The notes beneath the pieces were generated by a model. That model was not told the DNA's origin and ran no database searches. It saw nothing but the letters and a program-made list of their open reading frames with translations. This document shows, piece by piece, positions 1 through 9,228 of a DNA stretch of 64,000 nucleotides; the first letter of the stretch is position 1, and each line of letters begins with the position of its first letter. The translations under genes were made by a program, and so were the position numbers. The DNA lies in NCBI RefSeq assembly GCF_029893805.1, contig NZ_JARXYP010000001.1, forward strand, positions 806,001 through 870,000, given 5' to 3'. The DNA comes from Streptomyces sp. SAI-135 (GTDB lineage Bacteria > Actinomycetota > Actinomycetes > Streptomycetales > Streptomycetaceae).

Positions 1-876
1 CCCACCTGGGCAGCTCTCCAGCCGTCACTGGTCCCCAGTCGGTTCGTCGGTCGAGCGATCGCACTGAACGGTCTGACGTTCAACGTGGCTCAAGCAGTCG
101 GTCCCGCGCTCGCAGGCCTAGTGATCGCCGCACTCGGCACACAGTGGATTTTCGCCATCAATGCGTTCGCCCTCTCATGCACTGTGCTTGCCCTTCTGGC
201 CTGGAAGGCGCCCGTACCGGCGTCACGGCCCACAGAGTCCTTCGGACAGTCACTCCACGCCGGCCTTCGGTGCATCATGACGGCGCCGCAGCGTCAGATC
301 CTTACTCGCCTCACGATCTTCATGGTGCCGGCCATCTCAGTAATGGCTCTGACACCCGTCCTCGCCGACGAGCGACTGGGGCTCGACGGTAGCGGTTACG
401 GGGTGCTCCTGGCGACGTTCGGTTCCGGTGCAGCGTTGTCGGTGACCATCTGGTCCCGAGTCGAGGGGCGCGGAGAGGCATGGGGCATGAGCGCCTCGGC
501 TGTCCTGCTCACTGTCGCGCTGGTGACCGCAGCGGTCTGTACCCAGCCTGTCATCGTAGGTGCGGCCCTCCTGGTCTCAGGCATGGGCTACACGCTCGGC
601 AGCACCTGCGCCTATGTAGCGGCGCAGCGAGTGGTCGACGAAGCGATGCGCGCCCGAGTCATGGCGGCCTACGTCGTCACCTCGGGCGCTGTAGTCGCCG
701 CGTCCAGTGCAGTGTGGGGCATCGTGGCACGCGCGGGAGTGGCCACAGCTTTTGCCGTCGCGGCCGTTCTCTGCGGCGTCAGCCTCGCAGCGGGCAGGCG
801 ATGGCCTCTGCCCCGTGGCCGGGACAAGCAAGCCGACGAGACTGCCGACTCCGCCGATTTGACAGGCGAGCGTTAG
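1..876 (+). CDS. MFS transporter, 3' part (5' end outside window)
   Basis: The open frame runs in from the window edge (frame 1) to TAG at 874-876, so the annotated part is roughly the C-terminal 290 residues. The entry segment reads PTWAALQPSLVPSRFVGRAI, then a GPALAG motif, typical of the TM4-TM5 region of the EntS/MFS_3 group of exporters. Several hydrophobic helices follow, and the tail is basic and then acidic. The GTG at 85 is internal (Val within FNVAQAVG), not a start. It is probably a proton-coupled exporter of the inner membrane; the substrate cannot be read from the sequence. No terminator is obvious downstream. Confidence 0.8.
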   Translation, partial: PTWAALQPSLVPSRFVGRAIALNGLTFNVAQAVGPALAGLVIAALGTQWIFAINAFALSCTVLALLAWKAPVPASRPTESFGQSLHAGLRCIMTAPQRQILTRLTIFMVPAISVMALTPVLADERLGLDGSGYGVLLATFGSGAALSVTIWSRVEGRGEAWGMSASAVLLTVALVTAAVCTQPVIVGAALLVSGMGYTLGSTCAYVAAQRVVDEAMRARVMAAYVVTSGAVVAASSAVWGIVARAGVATAFAVAAVLCGVSLAAGRRWPLPRGRDKQADETADSADLTGER

Positions 877-1494
877 GAAGGGTCTGCTCTCATACTCACT
901 GCCTCGGAGACCATGAGCAGGTGCTGCCGCCTGAGGAGCACAGCGAGTGGGCGGTGCACAAGCGTTGTCGCGACCTGAGTCGCTTGAGTCGCTTCGATCG
1001 CTGGCTGGGGCGTCATTCGAACCCGGCGAGGACGGCCCGCGGGCCGGTACAGGCGCGTAGGACAAACAGGACACAGATGAGGACTGCAACGCGGCGCAGC
1101 CCCGGCGCTTCAGCTCCTCCAAGGCGTCGACGACCTCATCCGTGGTCCAGATCCGGTATGCGTAGCGGCCGTCTCAGGTCGATGGTCGCACGCTGCGCAT
1201 CCATGGTGAACGTGGCTACCGCATCGGAGACGAAACGTCACGGCGTAACCCTTTTCTCCGGCGTCGCAGCCGGTCGAATCTGCGCAGGCGTTGATGGTGA
1301 GGCCAAGAGGGTCAGGTGGCTGATGTCGCGCCGGCGTCGTTGGTGGCGTCGATGGGGGGCAAGGGCATTCGCTCCGACGGGTACAGCGATGTCGCCTCCG
1401 CGCGGATGAACAGGGATGATCTCGTACAGACATCCGAGTAGAGCTTGCTCGTACGTGCGTCCTGGTACCGTCGGGGCAGGTCAAGGAGGGCTAC
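877..1494. other. Intergenic, no supported gene
   Basis: About 600 bp between the MFS gene and the TetR gene. Open frames exist on both strands, but they are Arg/Pro/Ser-rich shadow frames without a family signature or a ribosome site. A short direct repetition (gagtcgctt) occurs near 976-995. Nothing else was recognised. Confidence 0.5.
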
Positions 1495-2061
1495 ATGGGA
1501 CGACGCACGGACACTCGGGACCGCATCATCCAAGCGTCGATGCGAAGCATGCGCGAGCGGGGTTTCGGCGCCACCGCGATCAGCGACATCGTGACCGCGT
1601 CCGGGGCTCCGCGGGGATCCGTGACCTTCCACTTCCCGGGCGGCAAGGACGAGATCGCGCGTGAAGTGGTCACGCTGCGGACCACCCAGCTGCTTGAACG
1701 GCTCGACGCGACCGCGGCCGAGAGTGACTCGGCTGCCGGCTTCATGACGGCTTGCGTGGACGCGATCGCGGCGGAGTTCGCAGACTCCCAGTTCACAGCC
1801 GGGTGCCCGGTCGTGCCCGTCTGCATCGAACGGTCCGCGCAATCGGACCAGCTCCGGCTGACCAGCATGGCGTTTTTCAAGGCATGGCGCGGGGCGGTCG
1901 CTCATCATCTCGCCGCGCACGGCGTCGACGGCCCCCGGGCCGAGCGCGTCGCGACGCTCGCCGTCAGCGCCATCGAGGGCGCTCTTGTCATCTGCCGCAG
2001 CGAGCGGACAGTCGACGCCCTTGTCGCCGTCCGCGAGGAGTTGCGACTGCTCATCGGCTAG
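1495..2061 (+). CDS. TetR/AcrR family regulator, LmrA/YxaF-like
   Basis: A 188-residue one-domain repressor. The helix-turn-helix is at about residues 8-55 (TRDRIIQASMRSMRERGFGA, then ISDIVTASGAPRGSVTFHF with PGGKDEI). The C-terminal ligand domain carries GCPVVPVCIE near residue 105, a signature of the LmrA/YxaF subgroup that controls drug efflux and oxidoreductase genes. The start is fixed by AAGGAGG at 1483-1489, six bases before ATG 1495. The next gene downstream (2238) is an SDR oxidoreductase on the same strand, 176 bp away, a plausible target. Ligand unknown. Confidence 0.88.
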   Translation: MGRRTDTRDRIIQASMRSMRERGFGATAISDIVTASGAPRGSVTFHFPGGKDEIAREVVTLRTTQLLERLDATAAESDSAAGFMTACVDAIAAEFADSQFTAGCPVVPVCIERSAQSDQLRLTSMAFFKAWRGAVAHHLAAHGVDGPRAERVATLAVSAIEGALVICRSERTVDALVAVREELRLLIG

Positions 2062-2187
2062 CGCCCACGCCGAGCAGCAAGCTCTCTGTCGTGTGATCTG
2101 CGATTTCTCCTCTTCGAGAACACCAGCACCCGCCCCGGTGGGCCCTTGCCCAGGCCGACGTCGTACGGCATCCGGTAGCCGCGGGTG

Positions 2188-2224
2188 GGAGTACTGCGCC
2201 CTCCCGCGGCGCGCGGAGTACTCC
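2188..2224 (+). promoter_or_regulatory. Twin AGTACT boxes before the SDR gene
   Basis: GGAGTACT occurs at 2188-2195 and again inside GGAGTACTCC at 2215-2224, one ending 42 bp and the other 13 bp before the SDR start at 2238. The second copy is a perfect 10-bp palindrome. The position suits a repressor site, possibly for the LmrA-like TetR just upstream. No Shine-Dalgarno sequence is visible before ATG 2238, so the transcript may be nearly leaderless. Confidence 0.4.
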
Positions 2225-2237
2225 TACCGTCGACCTC

Positions 2238-3089
2238 ATGACCAGTCATTCTCATATCGCGGATTCCGCGCACACGCCCCAACAGACTTTGACGGACGAG
2301 TTCCCGACTTGGGGTCGTCCTTCGACCTCCAGCCCGCTGGCTGGCACGGTCGCTTTGGTCACCGGCGCCAGTAGCGGGATCGGCGAGGGCACCGCGCTTG
2401 CGCTGGCCGCTCTGGGCGCCCGCGTGAGCGTCGTGGCCCGGCGCGCGGACCGTCTCGACGCACTCGTCGAAAAAATCGCAGGTGCCGGTGGTCACGCCCT
2501 GGCCGTGGGCGCGGACCTCACGGACGAAGAGCAGGCCCACGCCGTGGTCGCCCGCACGGTCGAGACCTACGGTCGCCTCGACACCGTGGTCGCCAACGCG
2601 GGCGTCATGATCCTCGGACCGATCATGGGCGCCGACACGACCGACTGGCGCCGGATGATCGAACTCAACACGCTCGGGCTCATGTACACCGCCCACGCGG
2701 CTTCCCCGCACCTGCTCGAGGCGGCGGCCAACGGCCCGCGCAACGTGGCCGACCTCGTCCTGGTCAGCAGTACCGCGGGTCGTATGGTCCGCGGAGGCGG
2801 CGGTGTCTACAACGCGAGCAAGTACGCGGTGAACGCCTTCGGGGAAGCCTTCCGCAAGGAAGTCACACAGCGCCACCTGCGTGTTTCGCTCGTCGAGCCT
2901 GGTGCGGTGGAGACCGAGCTGCCCCTCCAGAACCGCCCCGAGGTCCAGGAGCGGATGTACGAGCGCTATTCCACGATGGAGTGCCTGCGGCCCGAGGACG
3001 TGGCGGACACCATCGGCTTCATCGTCACCAGGCCGCGTCACGTCGCCGTGAACGAGGTCCTGGTCCGGCCGACGGAGCAGCAGGAATGA
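2238..3089 (+). CDS. SDR-family NAD(P)-dependent oxidoreductase
   Basis: A classical short-chain dehydrogenase of 283 residues with about 35 extra N-terminal residues. Visible motifs: TGASSGIGEG (Rossmann glycine motif, near residue 41), NAG (VVANAGVM), catalytic Ser in LVSSTAGR, and YNASK with the catalytic Tyr and Lys. The ARR after beta-2 (VVARRADR) favours NADP. The family reduces or oxidises carbonyl/alcohol groups, and substrate specificity is not readable. It follows a TetR gene on the same strand and is ended by a strong stem-loop at about 3401-3438. Confidence 0.88.
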   Translation: MTSHSHIADSAHTPQQTLTDEFPTWGRPSTSSPLAGTVALVTGASSGIGEGTALALAALGARVSVVARRADRLDALVEKIAGAGGHALAVGADLTDEEQAHAVVARTVETYGRLDTVVANAGVMILGPIMGADTTDWRRMIELNTLGLMYTAHAASPHLLEAAANGPRNVADLVLVSSTAGRMVRGGGGVYNASKYAVNAFGEAFRKEVTQRHLRVSLVEPGAVETELPLQNRPEVQERMYERYSTMECLRPEDVADTIGFIVTRPRHVAVNEVLVRPTEQQE

Positions 3090-3525
3090 CCGGCGCGATA
3101 CCGCGGCGTCGGCTCGGCCAGCGTGGGTGCACTGCACCCATGTCCCGAAAGCCGGCCCGCATTACTGCCGGCGCGGACCGTGAGAACGAGCTCGGTGACC
3201 ATGTGCCTGCCCGATGGGCACTTGTACGGCCGCCGGAAGTCGGTCTGCTCATCTAATGGCCCGGCAAGTGCCAGATCAGTTGGCCGTAGCGATGGCGGCA
3301 TTCCGCGACGAACAGGCCGCTCAAGTGAGCGGTGACCTCGTAGTCGTGGCGGTGAACCATTTCCGCGCGACGCACCTCGTCGAGACAGTCACGCGGACAC
3401 GGCGAGGCGGGACCCCCGCCTTCGGGTCCCACCTCGCCGTCCCGTCACCGGCACCGCCGTCGGAACAACTCCCCCAGTTCATGGGACTCCAGACGCCCAT
3501 CAGCAGCACACCACGACTGCCGCCG
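3090..3525. other. Intergenic with terminator
   Basis: About 430 bp between the SDR gene and the next TetR promoter. Apart from the stem-loop at 3401-3438 no gene or repeat is supported. Confidence 0.5.
3401..3438. terminator. Strong stem-loop, probable terminator
   Basis: GGCGAGG-c-GGGACCC at 3401-3415 pairs with GGGTCCC-a-CCTCGCC at 3424-3438 around an 8-base loop: a 14-bp stem with a single mismatch. There is no T-run, which is usual for actinomycete terminators. Confidence 0.55.
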
Positions 3526-3554
3526 TTGACTCCTTATTTTAGATCGACTAGTCT
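3526..3554 (+). promoter_or_regulatory. Promoter with GACTAGTC operator, leaderless start
   Basis: TTGACT at 3526-3531, a 17-base spacer and TAGTCT at 3549-3554 form a good sigma-70-type promoter. The expected transcription start coincides with ATG 3561, so the TetR-MFS pair is probably leaderless. The palindrome GACTAGTC (3546-3553) overlaps the -10 box, as expected for autorepression by the TetR encoded downstream. Confidence 0.6.
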
Positions 3555-3560
3555 TTAAAT

Positions 3561-4214
3561 ATGGACGGAACCAATGAGACAGTGCGGCGCGGGAGGGGCC
3601 GACCCCGCAAGTTCGAGCGGAAACCAGCTCTTGAGACCGCCGTGCGCGTGTTCTGGCAGCAGGGGTACGAAGCGACCGGCGTCGCCGAGCTGCGTGAGGC
3701 GATGGGCGGCATGCCGTCGGCGAGCTTCTACCAACTGTTCGGCAGCAAGGCCGAGTTGTTCACCGAATCGATCGCGCACTACCGCGCGACATACGGGCGC
3801 GTCCTCGACCCGCTGACCGATGCTTCGCTGGATCCGAAGGAAGCCATCAGGCAGACCCTGAGCCGGTCGATCGCGATGCAGACCGACAAGGAGCACCCGC
3901 TCGGCTGCATGATGGTGCTGGCCGCCCCGATTTCGGACACGGACGACCCGGTCTACGCAATGGTCGCGGAGCGACGCCACATCACCCGCTCCCGCGTCCT
4001 GGACAGGGTCCGACAGGCGATCGCTGAGGGTGCGCTGCCGCCGGGGACCGATGCGGAGGCCATGGCCGGCCTCATCTACGGCTTTCTCATGGGCATCTCC
4101 ACTCAGGCGCGCGATGGCGTGCCCGCCGAAACGATGCAACGTTCCGCCGACGCCCTTCTGGCCCTGTGGGGACAGCCGGACGAACCGGATGTTGCCGAGA
4201 GCAGGGGCAGGTAA
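3561..4214 (+). CDS. TetR/AcrR family transcriptional regulator
   Basis: A 217-residue repressor. GRGRPRKF, then ALETAVRVFWQQGYEATGVA and the recognition helix near SASFYQLFGSK, give the N-terminal DNA-binding domain (residues 10-65). HPLGCMMVLAA around residue 113 is typical of a TetR subgroup that controls efflux pumps. The gene overlaps the downstream DHA2 exporter by one base (TAATG), so the two are translationally coupled and it most likely represses that exporter together with itself, through the palindrome in its promoter. No Shine-Dalgarno is seen, consistent with a leaderless transcript. Confidence 0.9.
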   Translation: MDGTNETVRRGRGRPRKFERKPALETAVRVFWQQGYEATGVAELREAMGGMPSASFYQLFGSKAELFTESIAHYRATYGRVLDPLTDASLDPKEAIRQTLSRSIAMQTDKEHPLGCMMVLAAPISDTDDPVYAMVAERRHITRSRVLDRVRQAIAEGALPPGTDAEAMAGLIYGFLMGISTQARDGVPAETMQRSADALLALWGQPDEPDVAESRGR

Positions 4215-5698
4215 TGACCTCGACTTCCACATCACACACGTCGGCCCGGGCATGGGTAGGCGTCGTCACACTGCTGGCCGGCGCACTGCTGCCGCCGCTG
4301 GATTTCTTCATCGTCAATCTCGCCATTCCCTCGATCCAGGACGACCTCGGCGGCGGCGACATTCTGGGCCAGCAGATCGTGGCCAGTTACGCCGCCACGT
4401 ACGCCGTGACACTCACCCTCGGTGGCCGACTCGGCGATCTCTACGGGCGACGGCGGATCTTCCTCATCGGCCTCGTGGGATTCGCCCTTGCGTCGCTCCT
4501 GTGCGGTTCGGCCGGGGAACCGTGGCTGCTCGTCGTCGGTCGTATCCTGCAGGGTCTCAGCGCCGCCCTGGCCGCCCCGCAATCCCTGGCCCTCATCCGC
4601 GCAAGCCTTGAAGGCCGGGAGCAGACGATCGCCCTCGGCTTCCACGGTGCGACCTTCGGACTCGCCGCCGTCATCGGCCAGTCCCTGGGCGGACTCCTCG
4701 TCACCGCCGACCTCTGGGGCCTGGGCTGGCGGGTGATCTTCCTCCTCAACCTGCCCATCGCCGCTCTCGCGCTGCTGGGCAGCCTGTTCCTGCACGATCC
4801 GCACACGCGAGGCGTGGAGAAACTCGACTGGATCGGCGCCATTCTGCTTTTCACCGGCCTTGCCGGAATCGTCATTCCGCTGGTCGAGGGACGCGCGCTG
4901 AACTGGCCCTGGTGGTGCTTCGTCCTGCTCGTCGTCGCCGCCGGCCTGCTGCACAGGTTCTGGCGCTTCGAGTCGACCCTGAGCGCCGTCCGGAACAGCG
5001 AGCGCCACGTCATGCCCCTGGTACCACCACGAGCAGTGACTGCGCCCGGTGTGCGGATCGCACTGACGGCGGTCGCCCTGTTCTACTCCATCGCTGCGTT
5101 CTTCCTCATCTTCTCCGAATACGAGCAGTCCGAAGGGCGCACGCCGCTCCAGGCCAGCCTGGACATCCTGCCACTGGGCATCGGGTTCCTGATCGGACCG
5201 CTGACCGTGCAGTACCTCATGCGGATCATGCCGCGCCGTATCGCCGCTCTCGGCCTGCTCCTGGAGACCATCGGCTTCCTCGTCTTCGCCGCACTGGTCG
5301 CCGCACTCGACCAGACCCCGTGGGCCGCCGCACCCCTGGCGCTCATCGGCTTCGGCCAAGGCCTCGCCCTGCCGTCGCTGATCCGCATCGCGGTCACCCA
5401 CATCCCGCGTACGTTCGCCGGCCTGGCCAGCGGTTTGGTCAGCGCGACCCTTCAGATCAGCGCCGCTCTGTCGGTCGCGATCATCGGTGGCATCTACTAC
5501 GCGAGCGCCGGGGCATACGGGTCGAGCCCCGCGATCATCGCGGTGTCGATTCTCATCGCGGTGCTGCTGTTCGGCTCCTCTGTGCTGTCGGTACGCGCCG
5601 AACGCGTCCCGTCAGCGGAGACATCCACCAAGGTTGTCGGCACACACGACGGCGAGGTGAGGGAAGGAAAGACACTCTCCCCGGTGCGAGATCAGTAG
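4214..5698 (+). CDS. DHA2-type MFS multidrug exporter
   Basis: About 494 residues with around 14 hydrophobic helices. DFFIVNLAIPSIQ (motif D1-like, TM1), GGRLGDLYGRRR (motif A, loop 2-3) and GAT...GQSLGGLL (motif C, TM5) mark the H+-antiporter DHA2 family. ATG 4214 was chosen because it overlaps the TetR stop as TAATG; an in-frame upstream start at 4166 would lie wholly inside the TetR gene. It is an inner-membrane exporter of unknown drug or metabolite, with its own TetR repressor. The hydrophilic C-tail of about 30 residues is unremarkable. Confidence 0.9.
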   Translation: MTSTSTSHTSARAWVGVVTLLAGALLPPLDFFIVNLAIPSIQDDLGGGDILGQQIVASYAATYAVTLTLGGRLGDLYGRRRIFLIGLVGFALASLLCGSAGEPWLLVVGRILQGLSAALAAPQSLALIRASLEGREQTIALGFHGATFGLAAVIGQSLGGLLVTADLWGLGWRVIFLLNLPIAALALLGSLFLHDPHTRGVEKLDWIGAILLFTGLAGIVIPLVEGRALNWPWWCFVLLVVAAGLLHRFWRFESTLSAVRNSERHVMPLVPPRAVTAPGVRIALTAVALFYSIAAFFLIFSEYEQSEGRTPLQASLDILPLGIGFLIGPLTVQYLMRIMPRRIAALGLLLETIGFLVFAALVAALDQTPWAAAPLALIGFGQGLALPSLIRIAVTHIPRTFAGLASGLVSATLQISAALSVAIIGGIYYASAGAYGSSPAIIAVSILIAVLLFGSSVLSVRAERVPSAETSTKVVGTHDGEVREGKTLSPVRDQ

Positions 5699-6674
5699 AT
5701 GTCGTCTTCTCGGCTGTGAGAGATGCGCCGAAGCAGAACCTGGCAGAGGCCAGCAGGGGCAGCCGTGAGGCGGACACCAGGAGCGTGCCGGTATCCGCCT
5801 CACGGCCATACGCAGCCGTCGCTCCCGCCCCACCACTCGCTAACGGGACCAGACGCTGGCCGCCCGCCCTGACCCCGTCCGCACAGTTGCACGCAATCCC
5901 TGCGGTCGGACACTCGCCGGTGCGGCGCTGTTTGCGGCGTCACCACCGCGGAAGGCCGACCGGCTTCATTCGGTTCAGCACACCGACTGTGAACCCGCCT
6001 GCCTGGCAGGGGAGTTCGGCGTCAGGATCGGCCGGTCACATCTGGCAAGGCTGAGATGCCGGACCTCGGTCCGGCATGATCAGCGATGCGGCCCCTACAG
6101 AGCCACCCGCACCATCGGCGCCTGCCTGCACGGCGCCGTCTCCCTGTTGCTGCCGCAGCCAGCTTGCCTGGGCGAACGGCCTGAATCGATGCGCACACGA
6201 CGTCGCGGCCATCGCCACCAGTGGAGCCCTCGCCCTGTGTGCAGCCGAGTGGCCCTGTGGGCCCTCGACCGGATCGGCCCTGTTCACCTCGCCGGCCCCA
6301 AACCGGCGAGGCCCGCCCACGAAGGGAGCCCCGCCAGCGCGCCGGCACCCCATGTCACCGTACGAAGTCACGGCGGACTGACCACGACGATCCACATGGC
6401 CGGGCAGATCCCGCTGTATGTCCGTTTGTCAGCGGGGCGCACCGGCCGCAACTAATGTCATGACCCTCTGCGGATTGCCTGACGTGACCGGGCTGGCGTC
6501 GCGTCCTTTCCGAGGCGACCCGCGCCCACTGCGCACGTCATCCGAGCGGCGGCCCGGGTGCGGTGGACCAGCGTGGTCAGCGGTCGGCCCTCGCGAAGGG
6601 GCCTTCTCGGTTCTGGGGCAGATACCGGAGCGCGAGACTTGACCGCGACGGTGGCCTCGACCGACGTGTTTCCC
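5699..6674. other. Long stretch without a supported gene
   Basis: Nearly 1 kb of high-GC sequence downstream of the exporter. Frames on both strands are Arg/Pro/Ala-rich and match no family I know. No ribosome site precedes a credible start. It may be decayed sequence. Confidence 0.45.
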
Positions 6675-6845
6675 TCATGGCCCCGCCGGGGGAGTCCGCC
6701 CGCGCGCCGCATAGAGGGACGGGACTCGACTGCGAAAGCGGAGATCGCTTCCTGGCCCCCACGCCCTTCCAGGAGAAGTCGTTGCTCCCAGAATGAGGAA
6801 AGCACCGGTAGTGATGACAGTGCGGTACAAGACTCGGAGCCTCAT
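6675..6845 (-). pseudogene. Possible truncated membrane-protein gene (HdeD-like?)
   Basis: On the minus strand a frame starting at ATG 6845 begins RLRVLYRTVITTGAFLILGA, a short basic head and one hydrophobic helix, then turns into unlikely Arg/Pro-rich sequence. The head weakly resembles the N-terminus of the HdeD-like protein at 50900-51457 (LRQLYFVRF... VFATNS). Both loci have the same twin motif-A promoter, which supports a decayed paralogue. The resemblance is short and could be chance. Confidence 0.25.
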
Positions 6846-6867
6846 GTCACGTCCAGACGCCTGTAAC

Positions 6868-6925
6868 GAACGTTCTATCTCCATAGCGTGTCAAGATCTA
6901 TTCGCACTGTCAATACCGAACGTCC
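6868..6925 (-). promoter_or_regulatory. Twin motif-A sites around a TTGACA promoter (leftward)
   Basis: GAACGTTC at 6868-6875 and a one-mismatch copy GAACGTCC at 6918-6925 lie 50 bp apart. On the minus strand a perfect TTGACA (6913-6908) follows the upstream site, with CACGCT 17 bases on as the -10 position. The geometry is the same as at 42091-42148 and 51569-51628. The gene it would drive leftward appears decayed. Confidence 0.55.
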
Positions 6926-7047
6926 TACCTTATGGGTGGCGACGCGAAAACCTGATCGGCAGGCTCGGGCCCCGCCAGGCCCGGGACGGTGACGGCGCGT
7001 GCGTTCACTCCAGGAACACACGGAACACCTGACCGCGGCAGCTGTCC

Positions 7048-7568
7048 ATGGTCCGGCGCCGTACCACTGCCGAGCTTCGCGGCCCACGTGGACGGGCCAC
7101 CGACCCTGAATGGAAGGCCAGACGACGACTCCTGCGCAACCGCGAGGATCTCACCGACGGGCAGTTCGCCACCATGTGGAACACGCAGCTCGGCGAGGGG
7201 GAGCTCGGTCAGACGCTGCTGACGGCGTGGATTGCCAAGAGAACGTCGGCATTCGCCTCACCATGGCCCGCACCGGAGCCGGACGACACACAGCCGGCAA
7301 CGCACGCTGGAGATTCCTCACCTGGTGCGCGGACGCCCTCATCCGCGAGGTGCGGCAGCTCGCCGTCACCGTCGACCACTGGTGGTCCGAGATCGAGGCG
7401 TAAGTCGCCGCTGGATCCCCCAACGCCAAGAGCGAGGGCATCAACCAGGTGATCAAGCTCGTGGCACGAGCCGCGTTCGGCTTCCGCAATGCGGAGAACC
7501 ACCGTCCACGGAGACGCTGCGTCACCACCCGTCGAGCCCGGGCACACCTCCGCACCGCTCAACTCTGA
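7048..7568 (+). pseudogene. ISL3-family transposase, C-terminal remnant
   Basis: The three reading frames together spell the C-terminal half of an ISL3 transposase. RRRLLRNREDLTDGQFATMW is in one frame (about 7120-7240). ARWRFLTWCADALIREVRQL is in the next frame (7310-7400). NAKSEGINQVIKLVARAAFG followed by RCVTTRRARAHLRTAQL reaches a stop at 7566-7568. At least one frameshift and an internal deletion (catalytic core missing) make it non-functional. No terminal inverted repeats were found nearby. It marks past transposition just downstream of the motif-A promoter at 6.9 kb. Confidence 0.75.
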
Positions 7569-8346
7569 AGTCCCGCCAATCTGGGTATCGCGGCAAGAAC
7601 CGTGTTCCTGCCGGTCGGCCCTGAAGGGGTGACACGCGGTTGCATCGATCAACTGCTCCGGACACATGACCAGTTGTTTATGTCTTCATTCCTTGCCCAG
7701 TACAGCGTCGACGTGATCGTCTGCGGCCAAGAACAGCATGCCGAGCACTCGCACCGATCCGCGCTCAGCAGCCAGGGTGCCGTGCTGTCCACGATCACCA
7801 TGCCGTCCTACCGCCGCAGCGACGCTATTTCCTGACGCGACGTCATTCAACTACACTTGGGAACTCACCGCATTCCTGACCTGACGGCGAGACGCCGCCG
7901 AGCACTGGTCGCCGTACGCACTCTCGCGCGGCATCAGCACTGCGCCACCATGCCATACTCGTCAGTAGAACTGATCAGTAGCCTCAAGCCATTCACGATG
8001 TGCGTTGATGGTGGCCCGTGGACGTTCCAGCGACGCCCTGGCATCACGCTGAGACTGTTTCGCCCAGCTCTCATTTATTCCCACACGTCTCGCATGACGG
8101 ACCGACACTCAATGGCCTATGTCACGAGCGGAGGGCGTTCACTTTTTGTTTCGCAAGACGTAAGTTCTTTGCGATCAGTGGGAAACAAGGCCGGTCGAGG
8201 GGCTGTAGAGCCAGACCCCGGGCTACGGACATGGCGTACCGGACACAGACCGGTACGTCTTGCTGCGTGCGGTGTAACCCGATGTGGGGCAGCCGGCACC
8301 ACTGAAACCCTCAACTACGCGTCACTCTCATTCATGGAGCAACGGC
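7569..8346. other. Intergenic, possible regulatory region of the SsgA-like gene
   Basis: About 780 bp without a supported gene. An imperfect inverted repeat, TCGCAA (8151-8156) against TTGCGA (8169-8174), sits about 175 bp before the SsgA-like start and might be a control site. Nothing else was recognised. Confidence 0.4.
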
Positions 8347-8760
8347 ATGGCCCTGGCGGAACTTGACTGCATAATGCACCTTGTGGCGCCAGGAGGACTC
8401 GCCATCCCTGTGACCACTCACGCTACATATGATTCACAAGATCCGTACGGTGTACGTGTCACCTTCTACCCAGGAGAGCACGCCCCTGTCAGTTGGGTCT
8501 TCGCACGGGACCTGCTCGCTGAGGGGACGGTACGGCCGAGCGGATTCGGCGACGTGCGGATATGGCCAGGTAGAGCGGATCAGACGGGCCTGCTGTTTCT
8601 CAAGTTGTCTTCCTTTGACGGACAAGCGCTGTTCACTGTGCCCATGGACCTGGTCACGCCATGGCTGTGCCGGTCATACCACCTCGTGCCGGCAGGCCTT
8701 GAGGGGGCGTCACTCGACCTCGACGGTGAACTTTCCCGACTGCTGGGCGAGGTCGCCTGA
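8347..8760 (+). CDS. SsgA/SsgB-like sporulation and cell-division regulator (SALP)
   Basis: A protein of 137 residues, the normal length for SsgA-like proteins, which are found only in sporulating actinomycetes and guide septum placement and peptidoglycan remodelling in aerial hyphae. Diagnostic stretches: ATYDSQDPYGVRVTFYPGEH, VSWVFARDLLAEGTVRPSG with GDVRIWPG, and a C-terminal HLVPAGLEGASLDLD. The start is ATG 8347, with GGAG at 8336-8339 seven bases upstream. It stands alone between decayed regions, so it is probably an accessory SALP rather than SsgB itself. Confidence 0.85.
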   Translation: MALAELDCIMHLVAPGGLAIPVTTHATYDSQDPYGVRVTFYPGEHAPVSWVFARDLLAEGTVRPSGFGDVRIWPGRADQTGLLFLKLSSFDGQALFTVPMDLVTPWLCRSYHLVPAGLEGASLDLDGELSRLLGEVA

Positions 8761-9228
8761 CGGCGCCTTCCCGCTCACGGCAAACGGCCAGCCAGGTACC
8801 CACTGGTAAACGCTCACGTGGTGCTTGGCATCCAGATCGACACCCGCCTCAAAGGTCGGAAGCATCGTCCGGACACCTGACTCTCTCTACCGATCTGGGC
8901 ACACCCCGCAGCGATGGCCAGCGGCTTGAGGCCGAGGTGAAGGATCAAGCGATCGTCACCGTTTTCGAGATCGCAGCGGGTGAACTGCGAGATGCGCTGC
9001 AACCACTGGTACAAAGTGCCACGGCCACGATGCCCGCGACACGCTCATCGAGAGCAACGCGGACCGACGCGGGTGACCGGCTGCTGGTAGGCACCGCAGC
9101 ACCCCTGACACCTCACTTGTGACGAACCGCATCAGCCCGCGCTTCACCCTCCACTCAACTACCGGCTTCATCCGCAGAGTTGCCGTCCCGGATCTCCTCG
9201 ACGAACCGCTCGCGCACCTCGGCTTTGA
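8761..9228. other. Intergenic, no supported gene
   Basis: About 470 bp between the SsgA-like gene and a convergent TetR gene. Short frames here carry no family motif. Confidence 0.45.
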
